A stretch of 64,000 nucleotides of DNA from Beijerinckiaceae bacterium (GTDB taxonomy: Bacteria > Pseudomonadota > Alphaproteobacteria > Rhizobiales > Beijerinckiaceae): contig JAIETL010000005.1 in assembly GCA_019745195.1 (NCBI GenBank), positions 1 to 64,000 on the forward strand, in the 5' to 3' direction. The notes beneath the pieces are model-generated. The model made no database searches. It saw only the letters and a program-made list of their open reading frames with translations, and was not told the origin of the DNA. Within the stretch, counting starts at the first letter, position 1. Each line of letters begins with the position of its first letter. The position numbers were made by a program, and so were the translations under genes. Below are positions 30,350 to 38,628 of this stretch, in pieces.

Positions 30350-31531
30350 ATGTCGGCAGTCGAGAAACTCGGTGGCGAGAACGCCCCGCGCCGCTCGCCC
30401 TATTTCACCGAGGAGCACGAGGCGCTGCGCGATCAGGTTCGCCGCTTCGTCGAAACGGAGATCAAGCCGCATGCGCTCGCCTGGGAGGAGCAGGGCTTCG
30501 TGCCGCGCGAGGTGCTGAAGCGTATGGGTTCGCTCGGCTTCTTCGGCATCCGCTACCCGGCCGAGTATGGCGGCTCGGAGATGGACACGATGGCGACCGT
30601 GGTGCTGGCCGAGGAACTCGGCCGCTCCACCTTCTCGGGGGTGGCTGTCACCGCGCTGGTCCATACCGACATGGCCTCGGTCCACATCGCCAATGCCGGC
30701 AGCCAGGCCCAGCGCGACAGATACATGCCCGGCATCATCGCCGGCGAGAAGATCGTCGCGGTCGCCGTCACCGAGCCGGATGCCGGCTCGGACGTGAAGG
30801 GCATCCGCACCACGGCGCGGCGTGAGGGCGATTCCTATGTGCTGAACGGCGCAAAGATGTTCATCACCAACGGCGTCCATGCGGATTTGTATTGCGTCGC
30901 CGCCAAGACCGATCTCTCGGCCAAGCCATCGCAATCGGTCTCGATCTTCCTGGTCGAGAAGGGCACGCCCGGCTTTCGCGTCTCGCGCGCGCTCGACAAA
31001 CATGGCTGGCGCTCGTCCGACACCGCCGAACTCGTCTTCGAGGATTGCCGCATCCCGGCGGAAAACATCCTCGGACAGGAGGGGCGCGGCTTTTACGCGA
31101 TCATGAGCAACTTCCAGAACGAGCGCACCGTCATCGGCGCGATGGCGATCGGAGAAGCGCAGGCCGCGATCGACCTGACGCTGGACTATGTCCGCACGCG
31201 AAAAGCCTTCGGCGCGCCGCTCTGGGACAAGCAGGCCATCCGCCAGAAGCTCGCGACGTTGGCGAGCAAGGTCGAGGCCGGCCGCCAGCTCGTCTATCAC
31301 GCGGCATATCTCGACGCGCAGGGTTTTGACGCCACCCGCGAGGTCTCGATGGTCAAGGCCTATTGCGGCGAGTTGGTCAACGAGGTGATGTATGCCTGCC
31401 TGCAGTTCCACGGTGGCATGGGCTTCATGCGCGAGAGCACGATCGAGCGCATGACCCGCGACGCCCGCGTCCAGTCGATCGGCGGCGGCGCGACCGAGGT
31501 CATGCTGGAAGAGGTCGCGAAGCGGCTGTGA
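30350..31531 (+). CDS. Acyl-CoA dehydrogenase, isovaleryl/citronellyl-CoA type
   Basis: 393 aa FAD flavoprotein that makes 2,3-enoyl-CoA esters and feeds electrons to ETF. VAVTEPDAGSDVKG is the FAD/substrate block. The usual short/medium-chain catalytic Glu position near the C terminus reads GGGAT, without Glu; instead Glu258 stands in FQNERTV, the location used by isovaleryl- and long-chain-CoA dehydrogenases. With the adjacent carboxylase this suggests the leucine or acyclic terpenoid branch. The ATG at 30350 has AGGGAGA upstream. Confidence 0.88.
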   Translation: MSAVEKLGGENAPRRSPYFTEEHEALRDQVRRFVETEIKPHALAWEEQGFVPREVLKRMGSLGFFGIRYPAEYGGSEMDTMATVVLAEELGRSTFSGVAVTALVHTDMASVHIANAGSQAQRDRYMPGIIAGEKIVAVAVTEPDAGSDVKGIRTTARREGDSYVLNGAKMFITNGVHADLYCVAAKTDLSAKPSQSVSIFLVEKGTPGFRVSRALDKHGWRSSDTAELVFEDCRIPAENILGQEGRGFYAIMSNFQNERTVIGAMAIGEAQAAIDLTLDYVRTRKAFGAPLWDKQAIRQKLATLASKVEAGRQLVYHAAYLDAQGFDATREVSMVKAYCGELVNEVMYACLQFHGGMGFMRESTIERMTRDARVQSIGGGATEVMLEEVAKRL

Positions 31532-31542
31532 GCGACCAGCGC

Positions 31543-31671
31543 CGTCATCCCGCACGCGCCGCAGCATGCAATGCTGCTGCGCGGATGCGGGACCGTACTG
31601 AAGAGGCTCATCCTGCGCGCGGTCCCGTGTCTGCGCCGCGGCACTGCGCGCCGCAGCGCGCACGGGATGAC
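31543..31671. repeat. Intergenic palindrome, family B-like
   Basis: Ends CGTCATCCCGCACGCGCCGC and GCGCGCACGGGATGACACG, with further partly paired GC-rich segments. It fills the space between the acyl-CoA dehydrogenase and TetR genes. Confidence 0.75.
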
Positions 31672-31676
31672 ACGCG

Positions 31677-32291
31677 ATGAGCATCGCCCAATCCGCCCGC
31701 GGCGCACCCGAATCCAGCTCTCGCCGGGCTATCCTCGACACCGCCGCGCGCCTGCTGCGCTCGGGCGGCTACCACCAGACCACGCTGCGCGAGGTCGCCG
31801 AGGCCGTGGGCATACGCAAGGCGAGCCTGTACTACCATTTCGCCTCCAAGGAGGAGATCGTCGAGGCGGTCGCCAATGACGGCGTACGGTTCGTTCACGA
31901 TGCGGTCTCGCAGGCGCTCGACGACACGGCTGACGCCCCGCCGCGCAAGAGGCTGGAGGCCGCGATCGCCGCTCATCTCACCGCGCTGCATGGCCATGGC
32001 GACTACACCTCCGCCAGTATCAAGGCTTTCAGTTTCGGGGCGATCCCTGCGCCCGACAGCGTGCGCCGGATCCGCCGCGCCTATGAGGAGGTCTGGCGGG
32101 GCCTGATCGCGGAGATGCAGGCGGCCGGCATACTGTCGCCCGAGCGCTCGGCCGAGACCCTGCGCTATTTCCTGCTCGGCGCGCTTAATGGCTCGATCGA
32201 CTGGCAGCGGCCGGGCCGCTTCGACGCCACCGAGCTGGCGCGCGAATTCACGGCGCTGATCGCGCCGCATAACGATGGCGTGAAACCCTAG
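31677..32291 (+). CDS. TetR family transcriptional regulator
   Basis: 204 aa. N-terminal helix-turn-helix: RRAILDTAARLLRSGGYHQT followed by LREVAEAVGIRKASLYYHF and SKEEIVEAV, a textbook TetR DNA-binding domain. The C-terminal ligand domain has no recognised motif. It is probably the regulator of the acyl-CoA dehydrogenase and carboxylase genes through the palindrome at 30282, likely responding to an acyl-CoA. Confidence 0.92.
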   Translation: MSIAQSARGAPESSSRRAILDTAARLLRSGGYHQTTLREVAEAVGIRKASLYYHFASKEEIVEAVANDGVRFVHDAVSQALDDTADAPPRKRLEAAIAAHLTALHGHGDYTSASIKAFSFGAIPAPDSVRRIRRAYEEVWRGLIAEMQAAGILSPERSAETLRYFLLGALNGSIDWQRPGRFDATELAREFTALIAPHNDGVKP

Positions 32292-32389
32292 CGACTTCCT
32301 CCGCGCCTGTGCTCAGATGGCGCGCGACAGGAATGCTGCGCCGCACCCCGCAATCGGGCCGGCGCATCAAGGCAAGGTTACGCGCGGGC

Positions 32390-33457
32390 ATGGAATCCAT
32401 CTACTGGTCGATCACATACGCCTGCCACCGCAAATGCGTGCATTGCTACGAGGACAAGTTCCGGCCTTACGTCCGTAACGCGTTGGGTGACGTCGTCGGC
32501 CAGACGATGGAGAACTGGCCGCGCGTGCTCGAAAACCTGCCCGACGCCATGACCTACCTCGATCTCGAGCAGCCCATCCCCGGCGGCGGCTGGCAGGAGC
32601 GGCGCGGCCGGATCATCCTGTCGGGCGGCGAGGTGCTGATCGACGCGATCCGCGAGCCGGCGCTTTATCCGCTGCTGGAGGCGCTGCGGGAGCGCTATGC
32701 CGATCGCGGCGGCGTCAACGTCGTGGTCCAGACCACCGGCGACCTTCTGACCGAACAGATCATCTATGAGCTGGTCGAGCGTGGCGTCTGGATGATTTCC
32801 GTCGCCGGAATGGACGATTTTCATGTCGGGCTGGAGGGAGCCAAGCGCGATCCGCTGCAGGCGCGGCTGATCGACTGGTTCGAGGCCGCCGGCATGCAGC
32901 GCTCCGGCCTGCAGCACCAGACCCGCAAATGGCACGAGGAGGAGGGGCCGATCTTCTCCTTCTTCGGCGCGACGCCCGACGCCTGGATCGGAAAGCTCTG
33001 GCCGCGCGGCCGGGCCTGGAAGAACGGCCTCTCGACCGCAACCATGGCCGACAATTTCTGCAACCGCTGGTCGGGAGGCCTGGGCTTCCTGAACCACCGC
33101 TATTCCGGCTCCGAGGTCGCGATCGACGCCGCCGGCGACGTCTATCCCTGCTGCATGAAGACGAAGCTGCCGATCGGAAACCTGACCGAGGAGTCGCTGA
33201 TCGGCATCCTCGATTCGCTGGTCGGCCATCCAGTCTACGAGGCGATCAATGCGGGCCATCCCGAGCGGATGGGCCTCCATCACGGCTGGAACCTCGACAC
33301 CTACATCGCCAAGGCGCAGACCATGCAGCCCAAGGGCGGCGAATACCGCAACCTCTGCATCGGCTGCGACAAATTCCACGAGGAGGTGCTCGGTCCCGTC
33401 ATCGCCCGCATCCGCGAGGAACGGCTGGACGGCGGGCGCAGGATCGCGGCCGAGTGA
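32390..33457 (+). CDS. Radical SAM protein with C-terminal Cys-rich domain
   Basis: 355 aa, specific function unknown. The radical SAM cluster motif CHRKCVHC (Cys12, Cys16, Cys19) comes almost at the start; SAM-binding SGGEVL follows near residue 83. The C-terminal part has DVYPCCMKTKLPIGNL and LCIGCDKFHEE, Cys pairs typical of SPASM-like auxiliary cluster domains. Such proteins often modify peptides or metabolites. It lacks the features of the arsenosugar enzyme ArsS. Start MESIYWSITYAC at 32390. It precedes the YnjB-like importer genes in the same direction. Confidence 0.8.
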   Translation: MESIYWSITYACHRKCVHCYEDKFRPYVRNALGDVVGQTMENWPRVLENLPDAMTYLDLEQPIPGGGWQERRGRIILSGGEVLIDAIREPALYPLLEALRERYADRGGVNVVVQTTGDLLTEQIIYELVERGVWMISVAGMDDFHVGLEGAKRDPLQARLIDWFEAAGMQRSGLQHQTRKWHEEEGPIFSFFGATPDAWIGKLWPRGRAWKNGLSTATMADNFCNRWSGGLGFLNHRYSGSEVAIDAAGDVYPCCMKTKLPIGNLTEESLIGILDSLVGHPVYEAINAGHPERMGLHHGWNLDTYIAKAQTMQPKGGEYRNLCIGCDKFHEEVLGPVIARIREERLDGGRRIAAE

Positions 33458-33459
33458 TT

Positions 33460-33538
33460 CGTCATTGCGAGCGCAGCGAAGCAATCCAGCGTCTCGCGCT
33501 ACGCCCTCCTGGATTGCTTCGCTGCGCTCGCAATGACG
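33460..33538. repeat. Intergenic palindrome, family C
   Basis: Near-perfect: CGTCATTGCGAGCGCAGCG and AAGCAATCCAG pair with CTGGATTGCTTCG and CTGCGCTCGCAATGACG. Lies between the radical SAM and substrate-binding genes. Confidence 0.92.
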
Positions 33539-33581
33539 ATTCCACTTGAGCAAGACTGATCGCGATCAAAGGAGCCACCCC

Positions 33582-34814
33582 ATGATCACCCGCCGCGACA
33601 CGCTTCGCCTCGCAGCCGCCGCCGGCGCATCGGGGCTCGTCGGGCCCGTCTTTGCGCAAGCGCGACCGATCACCGCCGCCGACTGGCCGGCGATCGTCGC
33701 CAAGGCCAAGGGACAGACCGTCTACTGGAACGCCTGGGCCGGCGACGAGCGCACCAACAGCTTCATCGCCTGGGTCGGACAGGAGGTCAGCAAGGCCTAT
33801 GGCGTGACCATCAACCATGTCCGCCTGCGTGACACGGCGGAAGCCGTTACCCGCGTCGTCGCCGAAAAACAGGCCGGGCGCGAGAGCGGCGGCAGCGTCG
33901 ACCTGATCTGGATCAACGGCCCGAATTTCCTGGCGATGAAGCAGCAGAAGCTGCTCTACGGCCCCTATGTCGAGGCTCTGCCGAACTGGGCCTTCGTCGA
34001 CACCACGAAAAAACGCTCCAACATCGTCGATTTCACCGTGCCGGTGGAGGGCTTCGCCACCCCCTGGCGCATGGCGCAGGTCGTCTTCCTGTACGACAGC
34101 GCCCGCACGCCTGCCGCGAGCCTGCCGCGCTCGGTCCCGGCCATGATCGCCTGGGCCAAGGCCAATCCCGGCCGGCTGACCCATCCGACGATCCGCAATT
34201 TCCTCGGCTCGACCTTCCTGAAGCAGGCGCTCTACGAGCTCGCGCCCAACCCGGAAATCCTCGACGCCGCCCCCGACGATGCCGGCTTTGCCGCCACCAC
34301 AGCCCCGCTCTGGGCCTGGTACGACGAACTGCGCCCGCACCTCTGGCGACAGGGCAGGGAGTTTCCCGAGACCGGCCCGGCGCAGCGGCAGTTGCTGGTC
34401 GATGGCGAGATCGATTTCTACATCTCCTTCAGCCCGGCCGAGGCCGCAACCGGCATCGCCAACCGCCAATTGCCGGAGAGCGCGCGCGTCTTCGTGCTGG
34501 AGCGCGGAACCATCGGCAACACCTCCTTCGTGGCGATTCCCTACAACGCCGCCAACGCGGAAGCCGCCATGGTGGTCTCCAACTTTCTTCTGGAACCCGC
34601 CACGCAAGCCCGCGCCCAAGATCCGCGCAACATGGGCAATTTCACCGTGCTCGACCTCGACAAGGTGCCGGCCGCCAGCCGGGCGCTGTTCGCGCGGCCC
34701 GACGGCGTGCCGGCGCTGCCCACCAATGCCGAGTTGGGCGCGGTCCTGCCCGAGCCGCATCCGGCCTGGATGACGCGGATCACGACAGAGTGGGAAAAGC
34801 GCTATGTGCGGTAA
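33582..34814 (+). CDS. ABC transporter substrate-binding protein, YnjB-like
   Basis: 410 aa periplasmic binding protein. The N terminus MITRRDTLRLAAAAGASG ends in a VFAQA cleavage site and carries paired arginines, so Tat export is possible. The mature chain (VYWNAWAGDERTNSFIAWVG early, then SGGSVDLIWINGPNFLAMK) resembles YnjB of the YnjBCD importer, whose substrate is not established. A strong ribosome site AAAGGAG precedes ATG 33582. Permease and ATPase follow after two intervening genes. Confidence 0.85.
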   Translation: MITRRDTLRLAAAAGASGLVGPVFAQARPITAADWPAIVAKAKGQTVYWNAWAGDERTNSFIAWVGQEVSKAYGVTINHVRLRDTAEAVTRVVAEKQAGRESGGSVDLIWINGPNFLAMKQQKLLYGPYVEALPNWAFVDTTKKRSNIVDFTVPVEGFATPWRMAQVVFLYDSARTPAASLPRSVPAMIAWAKANPGRLTHPTIRNFLGSTFLKQALYELAPNPEILDAAPDDAGFAATTAPLWAWYDELRPHLWRQGREFPETGPAQRQLLVDGEIDFYISFSPAEAATGIANRQLPESARVFVLERGTIGNTSFVAIPYNAANAEAAMVVSNFLLEPATQARAQDPRNMGNFTVLDLDKVPAASRALFARPDGVPALPTNAELGAVLPEPHPAWMTRITTEWEKRYVR

Positions 34815-34817
34815 CCT

Positions 34818-34904
34818 CGTCGTTGCGAGCACAGCGAAGCAATCCAGAGGGGCGTCGAGCGCGCGGCTCTGGATTGCTTCGTCGCTGCGCTCCTCGCAAT
34901 GACG
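34818..34904. repeat. Intergenic palindrome, family C (supplies a start codon)
   Basis: Ends CGTCGTTGCGAGCACAGCG and GCTCCTCGCAATGACGG with AAGCAATCCAGAG / CTCTGGATTGCTTCG. The conserved CAATGACG end contains the ATG of the following gene. Confidence 0.88.
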
Positions 34905-35594
34905 GAAAGGCGTGTCGAACTCAGTGTGATCGTCCCGACGCTGAACGCCGCTGCGTCATTGTCCAACAGTCTCGCTCAGTTCGAGGCCGCCCGCGCGTCG
35001 GGACTCGTTACCGACATCATCGTCAGCGACGGCGGCTCGGTCGATGAGAGCGTCGCATCGGCGCAAGCCGCCGGTGCGATCGTCGTCACCGGTCCACCGG
35101 GCCGCGGCCGGCAACTCGCTCTCGGCACTGCCGCCGCGCAGGCCGACTGGCTGCTCTTCCTCCACGCCGACACCCGCCTCGATCCCGGCTGGGAAGCGGT
35201 CGTGACAGCCTTCATCGCCGCGAAAGGCGAGGACCACGCCGCTGCTTTCGGCTTCGCGCTCGACGATGATGCGCCCCCGGCCCGCCGGCTCGAACGCATG
35301 GTCGCCTGGCGTTGCCGCTGGCTCGCACTGCCCTATGGCGACCAGGGGCTGCTCATCTCGCGCAAGCTCTACGTCGGGCTCGGCGGCTTCCGCCCGATTC
35401 CGCTGATGGAGGACGTCGATCTCGTCCGCCGCATCGGCCGGCGACGGTTGAGCATCCTCGACCACCGCGCCGTCACCAGCGCCGCGCGCTATCGCCGCCA
35501 CGGTTACACCCGGCGCTCGGCTCTCAATCTGACCTGTCTTTCGCTTTTCTTCGCGGGCGTTCCACCGCGCCTGATCGCAAGGCTGTATGGCTGA
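34899..35594 (+). CDS. Family 2 glycosyltransferase (TIGR04283-like)
   Basis: 231 aa. GT-A fold: LSVIVPTLNAAASL at the start, IIVSDGGSVDES for nucleotide binding and LLFLHADTRLD as the DXD-type metal site; later GDQGLLISRKLYVGLGGF and LMEDVDLVRRI hold the catalytic ED motif. These features fit the short TIGR04283-type family, which in some genomes accompanies arsenosugar genes. No arsenic gene is seen here. The ATG lies in the end of a palindrome; no other start keeps the N-terminal strand. It overlaps the next gene by 8 bases. Confidence 0.85.
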   Translation: MTERRVELSVIVPTLNAAASLSNSLAQFEAARASGLVTDIIVSDGGSVDESVASAQAAGAIVVTGPPGRGRQLALGTAAAQADWLLFLHADTRLDPGWEAVVTAFIAAKGEDHAAAFGFALDDDAPPARRLERMVAWRCRWLALPYGDQGLLISRKLYVGLGGFRPIPLMEDVDLVRRIGRRRLSILDHRAVTSAARYRRHGYTRRSALNLTCLSLFFAGVPPRLIARLYG

Positions 35595-36207
35595 AGCGAT
35601 GCGCCAGACGCTGATAATCATGGTCAAGGCACCCATCATGGGGCGCGCCAAGACGCGGCTCGCCCGCCAGATCGGCGGCGTCGAGGCTCTGCGCTTCTAT
35701 CGGACGGCGACGGCCGGCCTGCTGCGCCGCGTGGCGCGCGATCCGCGTTGGACGACGGTGCTTGCGGTCGATCCGCCGCGCGCCTGCCGGTCCAGCTATT
35801 GGCCGGCCTGTCTCGAACGGCGCCCGCAACAAGCTCGGGGCGATCTCGGCGCGCGCATGCTGGACCAGTTCGCCAAAGCTCCCCATGCTCCCGCCGTGCT
35901 GATCGGATCCGACATCCCCGGCGTCGCCGCCCGCCACATCGCGGCAGCCTTCGAGCACTTGCGCCGCCATGACGCCGTCTTCGGCCCGGCCGAGGATGGC
36001 GGTTACTGGCTCGTGGGGCTTCGTGCCGGCCACAGCCCGGCCAAGGCTTTCGCGGGCGTGCGCTGGTCGAGCGAGCATGCGCTCGCCGACAGCCGCGCCA
36101 GCCTCGGCGGCAGCCACATCGCACTCGTGGAGACGCTGTTCGACGTCGATGACGCGGCCGACTGGCGGCGCTGGCGTGCGCTGCCCGCTCCGGTCGGAGC
36201 GCGCTGA
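35587..36207 (+). CDS. DUF2064 / TIGR04282-like glycosyltransferase
   Basis: 206 aa. It begins near LIIMVKAPIMGRAKTRLA, the nucleotide-binding block of CobU/CofC-like nucleotidyl or glycosyl transferases, then VLIGSDIPGVAARHI and GPAEDGGYWLVGL. It resembles the family usually found beside TIGR04283 proteins. The start is ATG 35587, overlapping the upstream gene, with a second ATG at 35599 possible. Its stop shares one base with the permease start (TGATG). Confidence 0.85.
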   Translation: MAEAMRQTLIIMVKAPIMGRAKTRLARQIGGVEALRFYRTATAGLLRRVARDPRWTTVLAVDPPRACRSSYWPACLERRPQQARGDLGARMLDQFAKAPHAPAVLIGSDIPGVAARHIAAAFEHLRRHDAVFGPAEDGGYWLVGLRAGHSPAKAFAGVRWSSEHALADSRASLGGSHIALVETLFDVDDAADWRRWRALPAPVGAR

Positions 36208-37883
36208 TGCTGGCGCTGATCCCGCCCGCGACCCTGTTCCTGTTCCTCGCGCCCGTGCTGGTCGGGCTCGCAGGCACGCTTTTGCCCGCCTTCGGTTATC
36301 TGCCGGCGATCGGCGCGACCGGCTTTTCGCTTGCGCCCTGGCGCAGCCTGTTCGACTGGCCGGGTTTCGGTTCGGCGCTGCGGCTGACCTTGAGCGTCGG
36401 CGTGCTGGCGAGCCTGCTGTCGCTTGCGGGTGCGGTCGCGCTCGTCGCGACCCTGTCGGGCACGCGCTGGTTCGCGCGGTTTCAGACCGCGCTGACGCCG
36501 CTGCTCGCCTCGCCCCATGCCGCGATCGCGCTGGGGCTCGCGTTCCTGATCGCGCCCTCCGGTTGGATCGTCCGGCTGATATCGCCTGAACTCACCGGCT
36601 GGACCCGGCCGCCGGGCGATCTCGTCACCATCCGCGACCCTCATGGACTCGCCCTCGTCGCAGGCCTGCTGACCAAGGAAATCCCCTATCTCGCCATCGC
36701 GCTGACGGCGGCGCTCGGTCAGGTTCCGGCGCAGCGCCTCATCGCCTGCGCCCGCGCCATGGGCTACTCCCGCAACACCGCCTGGCTCAAGCTCGTCCTG
36801 CCACGGCTCTGGCCGCAGATCAGGCTGCCATTCTACGCTGTCGTCGCCTATTCGCTGTCGGTGGTCGATCAGGCGCTGGTGCTCGGGCCGGGCAACCCGC
36901 CGCCGCTGGCGGTTCTCGCAGCGCGCTGGTTCTCCGATTACGATCTCGCGCAATATCTGCCGGCGGCCGCCGCCGGCATGCTCCAGCTCGGGCTGGTCGT
37001 GACCGGCCTGCTGCTCTGCCGTTGCGTCGAGTTCGCGCTGGCCAAAACCGGCCGACATTGGCTCGAACGCGGCCGGCGCTCTGGCATGGGCGAATGGCTT
37101 CTCCCGCTCGCCGCCGCGCCGACCGCCGCCGTGCTGGCGGCCGGTCTGCTGGCGCTGCTGGCGCTGGCGCTGTGGTCCTTCGCCGCGAGCTGGCCGTTCT
37201 CGGCCGCCCTGCCGCGAAGCTGGACCCTTGCCGCCTGGATGAGCGCATCCGGGCGCCTGCAATCCAGTCTGGAGGCGACCTGCCTGATCGCCTGCGCCGC
37301 GACGCTGATCGCGCTGATCCTGTGCCTCGGCTGCCTCGAACAGGAATCGCGCCGCGCCCGAAAGCCGGGAAACGGCGTGCTCTGGCTGCTCTATCTGCCG
37401 CTGCTCGTGCCGCAGATCGCCTTCCTGTTCGGCCTGCAGGTCGCGCTGGTGCGGCTGCGGCTCGACGGGACGCTCGTCGCCGTGATCTGGGCCCATCTCG
37501 TCTTCGTGCTGCCCTATGTTTTCTTAAGCCTCGCCGACCCCTGGCGCGCGCTCGATCCGCGCTATGCGAGAGGCGCCGCCAGCCTCGGCGCGTCGCCGGC
37601 GCGAATCCTCTTCACGGTCAAGCTGCCGATCCTGCTGCGGCCGATCCTCGTCGCAGGCGCGGTCGGAGTCGCGGTCAGCATCGGGCAGTATCTCGCGACC
37701 GTCTTCGCGGGCGCGGGCCGGATCGCGACCATCGCCACCGAAGCGCTGACGCTGGCGAGCGGGGCCGACCGCGCGACCATCGGCGTGCTCGGCTTCGCGC
37801 AATCGGTCGTGCCGCTGCTCTGCTACAGCCTCGCTTTGACGCTGCCGCGCCTGATCTTCGCCAACCGCCGGGGTCTGGCATGA
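36207..37883 (+). CDS. ABC transporter permease, YnjC-like (two fused domains)
   Basis: 558 aa, about 12 membrane segments, with two binding-protein-dependent permease domains in one chain (roughly 1-275 and 295-558). EAA-type loops are seen at ARAMGYSRNTAWLKLVLPR and GAASLGASPARILFTVKLP. Length and double-domain layout match YnjC. Coupled to its neighbours by TGATG and ATGA overlaps. Confidence 0.9.
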   Translation: MLALIPPATLFLFLAPVLVGLAGTLLPAFGYLPAIGATGFSLAPWRSLFDWPGFGSALRLTLSVGVLASLLSLAGAVALVATLSGTRWFARFQTALTPLLASPHAAIALGLAFLIAPSGWIVRLISPELTGWTRPPGDLVTIRDPHGLALVAGLLTKEIPYLAIALTAALGQVPAQRLIACARAMGYSRNTAWLKLVLPRLWPQIRLPFYAVVAYSLSVVDQALVLGPGNPPPLAVLAARWFSDYDLAQYLPAAAAGMLQLGLVVTGLLLCRCVEFALAKTGRHWLERGRRSGMGEWLLPLAAAPTAAVLAAGLLALLALALWSFAASWPFSAALPRSWTLAAWMSASGRLQSSLEATCLIACAATLIALILCLGCLEQESRRARKPGNGVLWLLYLPLLVPQIAFLFGLQVALVRLRLDGTLVAVIWAHLVFVLPYVFLSLADPWRALDPRYARGAASLGASPARILFTVKLPILLRPILVAGAVGVAVSIGQYLATVFAGAGRIATIATEALTLASGADRATIGVLGFAQSVVPLLCYSLALTLPRLIFANRRGLA

Positions 37884-38536
37884 CGAACGACCGCACCAGT
37901 GGCGCGCTCGCGTTGCGCGGCGTCACGATCAGGCTCGGCGGCGCGGCCCTTATCGACCGGCTCGATCTCGTGATCCCGCCGGGCGACGTCGCGACCGTGA
38001 TGGGGCCGAGCGGCTCGGGCAAGTCCAGCCTGCTCGCTTTTGTGGCGGGCTTTCTGGACCACCATGTTTTCAAAGCGGAAGGCGCGGTCCTGGTAGATGG
38101 CGTCGACGTCACGCGCGAAAGACCCGAACGCCGCCGCATCGGCCTGCTCTTCCAGGACGATCTGCTCTTCCCGCATCTGTCGGTCGTCGGCAATCTTCTG
38201 TTCGGCGTTCCGGCGGACATCGCGAACCGGGCCGAGCGGCAGGCTCTGGCCGAGGCCGCTTTGGCGGATGCCGGGCTTGCCGGCTTCGGCGCGCGCGATC
38301 CCGCGACCCTGTCGGGCGGCCAGCGTGCCCGCGTCGCGCTGATGCGGGCGCTGCTCTCGCGCCCGCGCGCGCTCCTGCTCGACGAGCCGTTCTCAAAGCT
38401 CGATGCGGAACTGCGCGGCTCGTTCCGCGCCATGGTCTTCGAACAGGCGCGGCTGCGCGGCCTTCCGGTACTGATGGTGACGCATGATCCCGACGATGCG
38501 GAAGCTGCCGGCGGCGTGGTCGTGCGATTGGCCTGA
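37880..38536 (+). CDS. ABC transporter ATPase, YnjD-like
   Basis: 218 aa. Walker A GPSGSGKSS, Q-loop LLFQDDLLFPH, signature LSGGQRARVALMRALLSRPRA (read as LSGGQRAR), Walker B LLLDEPFSKLD and His switch VTHDPDDA are all present. The length matches YnjD. It starts in an ATGA overlap with the permease. Confidence 0.92.
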   Translation: MTNDRTSGALALRGVTIRLGGAALIDRLDLVIPPGDVATVMGPSGSGKSSLLAFVAGFLDHHVFKAEGAVLVDGVDVTRERPERRRIGLLFQDDLLFPHLSVVGNLLFGVPADIANRAERQALAEAALADAGLAGFGARDPATLSGGQRARVALMRALLSRPRALLLDEPFSKLDAELRGSFRAMVFEQARLRGLPVLMVTHDPDDAEAAGGVVVRLA

Positions 38537-38628
38537 GCGCATGCGGCCCGTGCGCCGACGCCGGCTGACAGGGGCCGGCTGCGCGGTCTAGCTTGCTGTC
38601 TCGGACCAGCGACGAGGACCAGCCCCGC

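Noticed and set aside
34899..36207. Arsenosugar biosynthesis cluster
   Set aside because: The two glycosyltransferase-like genes suggest it, but the nearby radical SAM protein lacks ArsS features and no arsenic methylase or efflux gene is present.
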